Positions 17,338-25,900 of a DNA stretch of 64,000 nt are shown here, one piece after another; positions within the stretch are counted from its first letter, which is position 1; the number at the start of each line of letters is the position of its first letter. Source of the DNA: Streptomyces sp. B21-083 (GTDB lineage: Bacteria; Actinomycetota; Actinomycetes; Streptomycetales; Streptomycetaceae); assembly GCF_036898825.1 (NCBI RefSeq), contig NZ_JARUND010000002.1, forward strand, positions 2,790,001 to 2,854,000, written 5' to 3'. Both the position numbers and the translations under genes were made by a program. The notes beneath the pieces are model-generated. The model was not told the origin of the DNA and made no database searches. It saw nothing but the letters and a program-made list of their open reading frames with translations.

Positions 17338-18469
17338 GTCGCTCACTCTTACCAACTTCAAGGCATTCGCCAGCCAAGAGCTGCGCCTGGCCCCCTTCAC
17401 CCTGCTGACCGGACTCAATTCGTCCGGCAAAAGCTCCGTACTGCAGTCTCTTGCCCTATTGCGGCAGTCGTACGAGTCGGGCGACCTCGCCCTCATCGGC
17501 GACCGGGATGCCGGGCTGCTCCTCAACGACGAACTGGTGCAACTCGGCACCGGTCAAGACGTACGGCACGAGTCGTACGACGACACGGGGCCGCACATCT
17601 CGCTCGCCGTGCAGGGCGATGGAGCGGCGGCACAGTGGACCGCGCTCTATGAGCGGGAGGCCGACCACCTCAAGCTGCTCCAGGACGACGACGGGGAGAA
17701 CACGTACGCCTCCGTCGAACCGGCGTCGTTGCTGCCGACTTTGTTCGGGGCAGGCTTCCAGTATCTGAAGGCCGACCGCGTTTCTCCGCAGGTCAGTTAT
17801 CCCCGCTCACACCACGCCGTCACCACGCGTGGTTTTCTGGGCCCGCACGGGGAACACACTGTCAACTACCTGCGAATTCACCAGGATGAACCAGTTGTGT
17901 CAGGCTCGCTCATTCTGCCGAACGTCTCCTCCACCAGCCTCCTTGGACAGACTCAGGCATGGATGCAGAAACTTTGCCCGGGAGTGAACCTGAAAGCGGA
18001 GGACATCGCCCGCACGGACACGGTTCGGCTCAGCTACAGCTTCGGCTCCGGTGCGTTCGCCTCCAACAGCTACCGACCCACCAACGTCGGGTTCGGACTC
18101 ACGTACGCACTGCCGATCGTCGTAGCTTGCCTGTCGGCCAAGCCAGGCACGCTGATCCTGCTGGAGAACCCTGAGGCCCACTTGCATCCGCAGGGCCAGA
18201 CGTGGATGGCGTACCTGGCGAGCGCGGCCGCTGCGAGCGGGGCGCAGATCGTCATGGAGACGCACAGTGACCACGTGCTCAACGGGCTGCGGATCTCCGT
18301 CAAGAACCAGCAAATCAGGGCCACCGACACCTCAGTGCACTTCTTCCGCCGCAAGGAACAGACCAGCGAGGTCCTCACCCCTGTCATGGGCGTGGACGGC
18401 ATGCTCTCCGACTGGCCTCGAGGCTTCTTCGACGAGTGGGAGAACTCGCTCGACCAACTATTGGACTGA
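17330..18469 (+). CDS. SMC/RecF-like ATPase with DUF3696-type C-terminus
   Basis: A 379-residue ATPase starting with LTNFKAFASQELRLAP. Walker A GLNSSGKS spans residues 28-35 with K34; Walker B LLENPEAHLHP has E279 and is followed by METHSDHVLNGLR, the pattern of DUF3696-containing ATPases. The central domain is the usual variable insertion. It lies between a DUF262 gene, which it overlaps, and a gene of unknown function 68 bases downstream. ATPases of this group accompany nucleases in phage-defence operons. The partner-effector here should be one of its two neighbours. Confidence 0.87.
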   Translation: MLESLTLTNFKAFASQELRLAPFTLLTGLNSSGKSSVLQSLALLRQSYESGDLALIGDRDAGLLLNDELVQLGTGQDVRHESYDDTGPHISLAVQGDGAAAQWTALYEREADHLKLLQDDDGENTYASVEPASLLPTLFGAGFQYLKADRVSPQVSYPRSHHAVTTRGFLGPHGEHTVNYLRIHQDEPVVSGSLILPNVSSTSLLGQTQAWMQKLCPGVNLKAEDIARTDTVRLSYSFGSGAFASNSYRPTNVGFGLTYALPIVVACLSAKPGTLILLENPEAHLHPQGQTWMAYLASAAAASGAQIVMETHSDHVLNGLRISVKNQQIRATDTSVHFFRRKEQTSEVLTPVMGVDGMLSDWPRGFFDEWENSLDQLLD

Positions 18470-18536
18470 CTGGGGACGCACTTCTCATTTCTTTCTCCAC
18501 CATTCCGTACGTGGCCATCACCTTGGGGGGCGACGC

Positions 18537-19457
18537 GTGCCATTGCTGCTGTTTCTCAACGAAAGATCGTGTGCGTCAAGCGCCTCGCCGACCGAAGTCG
18601 GCGAGGCCATGGCAGAGTTCGTGGCGGTCTTGCGCGCCGTCCGCAAATGGCGAGATATCTCGCTGGTGACGAAGCATCCCCTTCCGGAAGCCGAACTGGC
18701 GAGGGGCTACTACTACGGTCAGTGGGCCGCAGACAACCGCAATCGCAACCAGCGGCTGTTCATCAAGGCCCTGCGCAACACGGCTCCGTTCAAGGCGGTT
18801 CGCGCACCGTCCGCGGAGGCGGGGGACGACATCGAGTACCACTGCTCCGGTCAACCGGTCGAGGGAGTCGGCTGGGCTCACCTGATGGACGGCCTCGCGG
18901 TGAGCCTGCCGCTCTCCGCCACGTGGTCAGGCCCATGGCTGAACCTGAACATCCGTCGGCTTGTCGAGACCGACACAGGCGACCTCGCCATGGAGGAGGT
19001 CATGGAACAGGTGCGGCACAGCGCCCGCCGCGCCGACCTTTCCCTGCACGAGAAATGGGGCTGCGCGGCCGGTCTCGACGCGGTCGACTCGGCCTCACAA
19101 CTCTGGGAGCAATGGGACGACTTCTTTCCTCGGCTCCAGGTTCTTCCCGAGGTTCGAGATCAACTCACGGACTTGGAATTACGGTGGTTCATCCAGGTGC
19201 GTGGGCTTCTCGCGCGGCTACAGGCGTCCGCGGCACTGTGGGACGGGAGCGGCGTACCCGACTGGCAGGGCGCCAAGGTCACGCCCGAACACGCGCAGCG
19301 CAAGCAACTCTGTCTGTTCCGGGATCTGGACGGGGAGAAGCGCTTCTTCGACTGGCACGGACGCTTCACACCCGGTGCGGGGCGCCTGCACTTCCGGCTC
19401 GTAGGCGAGGACAAAGCACTGCGCATTGCCTACATCGGGCCGAAGATCGGGAAGTAG
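18537..19457 (+). CDS. Third gene of the DUF262/DUF3696 operon, unknown function
   Basis: A 306-residue protein starting at GTG 18537 after a GGGGGG stretch. It has no signal peptide and no motif I can name with certainty. The N-terminus LLLFLNERSCA followed by a helical region with WRDISLVTKHPLPE resembles a family repeatedly seen after DUF3696 ATPases. The C-terminal half contains RDLDGEKRFFDWHGRFTPGAGRLHF and ends in LRIAYIGPKI, which could be a compact beta domain. It is the obvious candidate effector or sensor of the operon; the absence of a recognisable catalytic motif is part of what makes the locus interesting. Confidence 0.72.
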   Translation: MPLLLFLNERSCASSASPTEVGEAMAEFVAVLRAVRKWRDISLVTKHPLPEAELARGYYYGQWAADNRNRNQRLFIKALRNTAPFKAVRAPSAEAGDDIEYHCSGQPVEGVGWAHLMDGLAVSLPLSATWSGPWLNLNIRRLVETDTGDLAMEEVMEQVRHSARRADLSLHEKWGCAAGLDAVDSASQLWEQWDDFFPRLQVLPEVRDQLTDLELRWFIQVRGLLARLQASAALWDGSGVPDWQGAKVTPEHAQRKQLCLFRDLDGEKRFFDWHGRFTPGAGRLHFRLVGEDKALRIAYIGPKIGK

Positions 19458-19662
19458 AGCGGCGAGAGGCGCCCGGTGACCGGCTCCTTCCCGATCCGGG
19501 CACCTGGTTGATTCCCCAGAGATCGCAGATGTCCAGTCGGTCACGAACGGCCCACACAGGCCACCGCACCTCGCACACAGCCACCGCACGAGCACCTACG
19601 GATGGCTGCTGTAGGCGCGTCATAACTGGTCAACGGCTCGCCACAGACACGACCGTAGGACC

Positions 19663-20166
19663 GTGAACAACAAGCCCACCACGCCCGTCGGAACCACAGA
19701 GCACGTTCCGTTGTCCACTGCCCGGCAAGAATTCACGATGCGTTTCAGTTCCACCCCCCGCGGCGCCCGCCTCGCTCGCCGACTCGTCTCTGGCCGACTC
19801 GACGAGTGGGGTTATCCGTACACGTCCCCCACCAACGAGACGCTGGCACTCCTGACTGCTGAGCTGGCTGCCAACGCCGTACGCCACGGCCGCGTGCCCG
19901 GACGGGACTTCGAGGTCCGGCTCTTCGCCGGCGAAGGGACGACTTTTCGGGTCGAGGTCTCCGACACTCGCGCGGAACGCGTACCGGAGCTGTCCCTCAA
20001 CGAAGCGCCCAGCGAGGCGGAGTCCGGCCGAGGCCTGATGCTGGTCGCGGCGCTGGCCGACGAATGGGGGACCGCACCACGCCACGGCGCTCCCGGCAAA
20101 ACAGTCTGGGCCACGCTGCAATACCCTCTCGCCGGCCATTCACCCACACGCGAGGACCCGCGATGA
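19663..20166 (+). CDS. HATPase_c_2 (anti-sigma-factor-like) ATP-binding protein
   Basis: A 167-residue single-domain ATP-binding protein of the RsbW/SpoIIAB-like streptomycete group. The N-box is ELAANAVRHG, the G1 box VSDTRAE and the G2 box SGRGLMLVAALAD. Such proteins phosphorylate or bind partner proteins, often regulating sigma factors, but many copies in Streptomyces are orphans. The start is GTG at 19663; ATG at 19738 would remove a non-conserved leader. The next gene begins 18 bases downstream, so both may form one operon. Confidence 0.85.
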   Translation: MNNKPTTPVGTTEHVPLSTARQEFTMRFSSTPRGARLARRLVSGRLDEWGYPYTSPTNETLALLTAELAANAVRHGRVPGRDFEVRLFAGEGTTFRVEVSDTRAERVPELSLNEAPSEAESGRGLMLVAALADEWGTAPRHGAPGKTVWATLQYPLAGHSPTREDPR

Positions 20167-20184
20167 CTCGCGTACTGTCCGTGC

Positions 20185-21645
20185 ATGGTTTACGTCGTGG
20201 CGCTCAGTGAAGACCAACTCGACCGAATAGATATGGAGTTACGACTGAAGCAGGTTTTTACGAAAACCGTCGCCGCCGCCTCGTTGCCACGCGATCCTCG
20301 ACCTCAGATCACTCTGCTGGTCCGACGGCCGTCCGCAGCCGACCAGGCGTCCCCACTGGTCTGGCTGGGAGTTGTACGACAGCCACGCGGAGAGAAGGTG
20401 GCGGTGGTCGACTCCCGAGTGACAGTGGACCTGTTGCGGGAATGTCCGGTTCCGGTGTCGATGCACTCCGTCGGGGAGCAACTGCCGCTCTCTATACGGG
20501 ATGCGCTTTCCGCGGCTTCGAGAAGAGAAGTCACCATCCTGGATGACACGGTCTCCGAAGCTCTTCTCACGGCTCTCTCCCAGCAACACGAGAGACTGCG
20601 CCTACTGCTCGAATTCCTCGGCGAAGCGGCCACGCCGGAACGTCTCGATCCGCTTGGTCGGCCCGAGGACGCGTCATGGCAGGAGCAGCTCGAAGCCGCC
20701 CGGCTGGCTCTGGCCACCGGCGGAATTCCGCCGGCGCGGCTCGCCGCCTGGCGACGCCCAGTTGGCCGTCACGAACCAGTCCTGGCCGGCTTGATCGCAG
20801 AACCCTACGAGCCATCGCTGATCGACCACGACATGCACCACTTCTTCGACGGAGACGATGTCTTCCAGTCCATGGGGCCCCCGTACGAGGGGAACTCCCT
20901 GGGCTCCTCGTTCCGATGCGACATCCGCGTCTTCGAGCACCTCGGCCGCCGTATCGAGATCGCGAATGTGAACGCGACCGACGTCGAAACCCGCCTCGGC
21001 ACAGACATGATCTATTACCACGAGGCGACGCAAAGCTTCGTGCTGGTGCAGTACAAGCGCCTGCCGCAAGAGGCAAAAGAACGATGGATCCGTGTCGACA
21101 AACGACTGATGAGTCAACTGGACCGGCTGGAACGGGTGGCCGCCCTCAGCCGCCCAGCGGGTCTGCCGCACGAATGGCGCCTCGGCCCCGACCCGTGCTT
21201 CGTGAAACTCGCCTACTGGCCTCTGACGGAAACCATCGATCCAGGCCCCGCGCCGGGTATGTACCTGCCCGTGCCGTACGTACGGCTACTGCTGAACGAC
21301 GAAGCGACACGTGGTCCCAATGGTGGGCGACGGCTCGGATATCCACAGGTCGACCGTTATCTGACCAACACCGAGTTCACCGCGCTCATCAAGAACGGAC
21401 TGGTCGGCACCGTCGGCACGACGATCGAACAGCTCGCGGCACTCGGAGCGCAACGGGCCGAGGAGGACAAGATGTCCGTCGTCCTCGCCGTCGAGCGGGC
21501 CACCGACCCATTGCGCGAGACGGTGAAGGAGCGGCACAAGCGCAACCATTCTCAGGGCTACGACAAAACGCTCGCCAACCGCCTGCGCAGGCAGCGCCGG
21601 ACCACTCCGCCCATTCCCGGCCAGCAGACATTCCCCGAGTTCTGA
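20185..21645 (+). CDS. Unknown protein with PD-(D/E)xK-like nuclease pattern
   Basis: A 486-residue protein without an assignable family. The middle shows the sequence ETRLGTDMIYY followed 14 residues later by FVLVQYKRL: D274 and Q289-Y-K291 fit the D...(D/E/Q)xK arrangement of restriction-endonuclease-like folds, with predicted strands at both places. The flanking helices (LRETVKERHKRNHSQGYDKT) are basic and could bind nucleic acid. The N-terminal 180 residues form an alpha/beta domain of unknown type. It follows the HATPase gene by 18 bases. The nuclease assignment is my reading of the pattern, not an established family match. Confidence 0.62.
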   Translation: MVYVVALSEDQLDRIDMELRLKQVFTKTVAAASLPRDPRPQITLLVRRPSAADQASPLVWLGVVRQPRGEKVAVVDSRVTVDLLRECPVPVSMHSVGEQLPLSIRDALSAASRREVTILDDTVSEALLTALSQQHERLRLLLEFLGEAATPERLDPLGRPEDASWQEQLEAARLALATGGIPPARLAAWRRPVGRHEPVLAGLIAEPYEPSLIDHDMHHFFDGDDVFQSMGPPYEGNSLGSSFRCDIRVFEHLGRRIEIANVNATDVETRLGTDMIYYHEATQSFVLVQYKRLPQEAKERWIRVDKRLMSQLDRLERVAALSRPAGLPHEWRLGPDPCFVKLAYWPLTETIDPGPAPGMYLPVPYVRLLLNDEATRGPNGGRRLGYPQVDRYLTNTEFTALIKNGLVGTVGTTIEQLAALGAQRAEEDKMSVVLAVERATDPLRETVKERHKRNHSQGYDKTLANRLRRQRRTTPPIPGQQTFPEF

Positions 21646-21683
21646 TCCGGTAAAGGCCGGTCTTGTGAATCGGCGCAAACCAC

Positions 21684-22721
21684 TCAGCCCTCGATGCTCC
21701 GCACCACGAACGTCATGTGCTGGACGTTGCCCACCCAGTTCCACGTCGAGTGGTTGCCGGTGCTGACGGCGCCCTCGGCCCGGTCGCGCAACCACCTCTC
21801 CCCCGCCCCCGCGTCCACGCCCCGGAAGTCCGCGAGGCCGGTGAGGCAGCGCGCGGCCTGCCGGTTGGCGTCGTCGTACTGCCTGCCGTGCGGCACCTTG
21901 GACAGGTGGTAGGAGCGGGCGGTGGTGTAACGGAGGATGCCCCACGGCGGGCCCCCGTCGCGCGAGGGCGGGGGCTGGGTGACGTAGAGGGCGGGATGGA
22001 TCCCGTAGTCGCCGTAGCGCAGTCGGGGCAGGTACGGGCGTTCATGCCGGATCTCGTGCCAGGTCTCCCAGTCCGTGCGCGGGGCCTCGTACGGAACCCC
22101 CTCCCGGAAGTCGTCGGGCGGTTCGGGGAAGCCGCCGGCCATGACGGTCACCGTGTGCCAGGAAGTGAGCGGGATCAGGGTGTCCAGGGCGCGCACAGCC
22201 TCCTTGGCGGCGTCGGGGCGGTCGGGCAGCGCGGTGGCGAGGTCGAGGAACAGGTCGGCGGGGTGGCCTGTGGGCATCCGGTCGAGCAACGCGGCGACGT
22301 CCGAGGCCGTGCGGTCGTTCCAGTCGCCGGGGAGCCGCACACGGATGCCGAGTCCGTCCTCTCGCCGACGGGCCGCGGCGAGTGCGAGTGCCTGTTGGGC
22401 GCCGGGGCGGCCGGGTCCGGTGACCGGCCGCAGGTTGCGGTGGTCCCACCACCCGGGGGTAAGGACGTCGGCCAGTGCCGCCGCTTCGTCCTCGTCGGCG
22501 AAGGGCGCGTCCAGCCACCCGGAGCCGCGGCGCTGTGCCGTGGAGATGTCACCGGCCTCCTTGGTCAGACGTTCGGCCAGTGGTTTCGGCAGCATGCCGG
22601 GGCGGGGCGGCAGCGTCCACAGCGGAGCGACCTGACGCAGTATGTCCGGCGCCAGCGCGCGGTAAGCGGCTGCCGCGTGCGGCCGGGTCGGCAGGACGGG
22701 AACGTACAGCGGTACGGACAT
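21684..22721 (-). CDS. Phage T4 beta-family protein
   Basis: About 345 residues from the ATG at 21719-22721 side (start 22721), preceded by GAGGGGG. The opening VPLYVPVLPTRPHAAAAYRAL and the ending NVQHMTFVVRSIEG are the start and end patterns of the T4 beta protein family (Beta_protein). The molecular function is unknown. Members occur widely in bacterial defence islands near helicases and nucleases. The gene is divergent from the giant helicase gene with 245 bases between the starts, so the two promoters are shared in that gap. Confidence 0.82.
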   Translation of the reverse strand: MSVPLYVPVLPTRPHAAAAYRALAPDILRQVAPLWTLPPRPGMLPKPLAERLTKEAGDISTAQRRGSGWLDAPFADEDEAAALADVLTPGWWDHRNLRPVTGPGRPGAQQALALAAARRREDGLGIRVRLPGDWNDRTASDVAALLDRMPTGHPADLFLDLATALPDRPDAAKEAVRALDTLIPLTSWHTVTVMAGGFPEPPDDFREGVPYEAPRTDWETWHEIRHERPYLPRLRYGDYGIHPALYVTQPPPSRDGGPPWGILRYTTARSYHLSKVPHGRQYDDANRQAARCLTGLADFRGVDAGAGERWLRDRAEGAVSTGNHSTWNWVGNVQHMTFVVRSIEG

Positions 22722-22966
22722 GGCGTTCCCCCTCGGCGCTGCCCGTGCTCGGTTCTTCCTTCGCTCTCGTGCGCTTCTCTCGTTCGCCTTCAGGGTGAAA
22801 CCAGTGAAGAAAGCCCGAAAGGGCGCCAACCAGCCATGGGCGGAAAGGGAACCTGTACCCGCCCCGTCACACACTGTCCGACCTGCCCTATACGGTTGAT
22901 CCGCAACACACGGGGCGCCCACTGCCGCGCGAGCGCCTCGGGATCAGCAGATGTAAGGGGAGCGTC
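22722..22966. promoter_or_regulatory. Divergent promoter region of beta-protein and giant helicase genes
   Basis: Two starts face away from each other over 245 bases. The helicase ribosome-binding site is GGGGAG just before GTG 22967. I could not assign -10/-35 elements or an operator palindrome. Confidence 0.5.
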
Positions 22967-25900
22967 GTGAAACCCACTCTGGCCGCCGCGCAGCTGCGGG
23001 GCAGTCTGACGCAGTACCTCACGACGACCTACGCGCTGGCCGACGACGACACCCGGAGGGCCCTGGAGCGGTTCCTGGGGGACCCCGAGTCGGGGATTTT
23101 CCGGGGGCCGTACCTGCGGATCAGGACACCGTTCCACAAGGCTGACGACGGGTGGGAGCGGCATCTGGAGTGGCGGCCCGGGTTCACGCCGTGGCGGCAC
23201 CAGGCCAAAGCGTGGCAGCGGCTCAGCACGCTGGGCGGCAGGGACGCCGAGCCGACGCTCGTGACGACCGGCACGGGCTCCGGCAAGACGGAGTCGTTCC
23301 TGGTGCCGGTGCTGGACCACTGTCGGCGGCAGAAGGCTCTGGGTCGGCGCGGTGTGAAGGCCGTACTGCTGTATCCGATGAACGCGCTCGCCACCGATCA
23401 GGCGGGCCGCATCAGCGACTACCTGACCGCGCCCGACCTCGCCCAGGTGACCGCGGGTCTGTACATCGGCGATCGGCCGGACACCGACTTCCGGCGGGTC
23501 ATGACACGGCGTGAGGAGATGCGCGTCTCCCCGCCGGACGTACTGATCACCAACTACAAGATGCTGGACCTGCTGCTGCAGCGCGGTGAGGACCGGGCCC
23601 TGTGGGAGGGGGCGGACGTCGCGTACGTGGTGCTGGACGAGTTCCACACCTACGACGGCGCTCAGGGCACCGACGTGGCCATGCTGCTGCGCCGGCTGGC
23701 TACGGCGGTCGGCGCGACACGGCCGGACCGGCCGCTGGGGCGGATCTGCCCCGTGGCGACCTCCGCGACACTCGGGGCGGGGCGGGCGGGCGCGTCAGCC
23801 GGGGGCATCCTGGACGTGGCGGCGCAGGTGTTCGGCATGCCGTTCACGGCGGACGCGGTGATCGGCGAGGAGCGGATGACCGCCGAGGAGTTCACCGGCG
23901 AGGTCGACTACGCGCTTCCTGAACCGCCCACTCCGCAGGAGATCATCGCGGCGTCGGGTGGCATCGGCGTGGAGGCGAAGCCGGATCTGTTGGACCTGGA
24001 CGGGCTCGCCGCACAACTGCTGGGTCGGCAGGGCCTCGACGCGTTCCGTATCGGCCGTCTGCTGAAACGGCACGACTTCACCCAGGGCATCCTCGCGCTA
24101 CTCGACGGCGAGCCGTTGGACGAGTGGGGTCTGCGGGACCGGCTCGCGCGTTTCGGCTACGCCTGGGGACGCACCGCCCGGGAGAATCCACAGCTGGTGC
24201 TGCAAGCCCTGGCCCGTTTCGTGGCCCTGCTGTCCGCCGCCCGGGACCCGGACTCCGACGAACGACGTCCGCGTCCCCTGCTGCACGTCGAAGCGCATCT
24301 CTGGGTGCGGCCCGTGACACGCGTGCTGCGTGGGGTCGGCCGGACACCGGAGTTCCGCTGGTACGAGGACGACCGCACGCAGGCCCGGCGCGCCGCCCTG
24401 GCCGCGGCTCCCCCCTCCGACGAGGAGGACGGTCCCGCCGCGGGCAATGGGTCCTCGGGCAGGGCGAACCGGCCGCAGCCCCTGGCGGGCACGGATACGG
24501 CGGTGCGGCCCGCGCAGGCGCATCTGCCCGCCGTGTACTGCCGCGCGTGTGGGCGCTCCGGCTGGGCCGCGCTGTCCCCGGAGTCCGATCCGCAGCAGCT
24601 CGTCATGGCGCAGGACCGGATCTGGCGGGCCGGCGTCGGCCGTGACAAGCGCCGCATCCGCTACTTCATCTCCGCGACCGACCCGGAGCGGCGCCAGGCA
24701 CTCGACGCGCTGGCCGGGCGACTGCCCGCGGGCAGCGGGGTGGATCCGCTCTCCGTGGTGGTACTCGACGGGGCGCAGGGCACCTATCGGCTGCCGACAG
24801 CGGGAGACGACGGGGACCTGGTGGACGTCTGGTTCGCGCTCGCGCTGCTCGACAAGAAGACCGCCGACAAGGCGGCCAGGGACGACCGCTGTCCGGCGTG
24901 CAACACCGACAACAGCATCCGGTTCCTCGGTACGGCGCAGGCGGCGCTGGCCTCGGCCACCGTCACCCAGCTCTTCACCGGCGGGGACATCGCGCTGGTT
25001 CCGGAGGAACGCAAGACACTGCTGTTCAACGACTCCACGCAGGACGCCGCGCACCGCGCCGGATACGTCGCCAACGCCTCGTACAAGTTCTCGCTGAGGT
25101 CGCTGCTCGCGCACAACCTCGACGAGTCCGGGGCGGCGACCGCGCTCAACGACCTGATCGGCAACGTCCTCGACTCGGTGGACGATCCCGAGGCGCTGGC
25201 CGCTGTGGTCCCGCCGGATCTGCACGACGAGCCGGGCATCGACCGGGTGTTGTCGGGCCGCGGCACCGGAGACGCCCGTACCTGGCGGCTGATCGGTGAA
25301 CGGCTGGCCTTCGCCACGGTGATGGAGTTCGGGCTGCGGTCACGGCTCGGCCGCACCCTGGAGCTCACGCGGACAGCCGCCGCCGAGGTCGTCGTCGAGA
25401 ACCCCGATCGGGTCACCGACCTTGCCCGTGATCTGCACCTCGCACTGCCGGGGCAGCTGGTGATGACGGGCGGGCTCCCGACACCCGAGCGGTATCTCGC
25501 CTATGTGCGGGGCATTCTGGAACGGCTGCGGTTGCGGGGCGCGGTCCGGCACCGGTGGCTGGAGCAGTGGATGCGGGAGGCCGGCGCCGACCGGTTCCTC
25601 ATCAGCGGACGGCGGCCCGACGGCATGCCCGCCTTCCCCGAGGGGGTGGCCCCGCCGCGGTTCCTGCTGGACGGGCAGAAGGACAGGACCGAGTTCGACG
25701 TGATCACCGGCCGGCAGGCCTGGTTCCAGGACTGGACCCGCCGCTGCCTCGGGCTGGACGCCGCCGGCGCCACCGAATACCTCCGCCGGCTTCTGCCCGC
25801 CCTAGCTGACGAGCACGTACTCAGCGTGCGAACGGCGAAGGACCGCACCACGCGCGTCTACGGTCTCCAGCCCGGCCACATCCAGGTACGGCTGCTGGAC

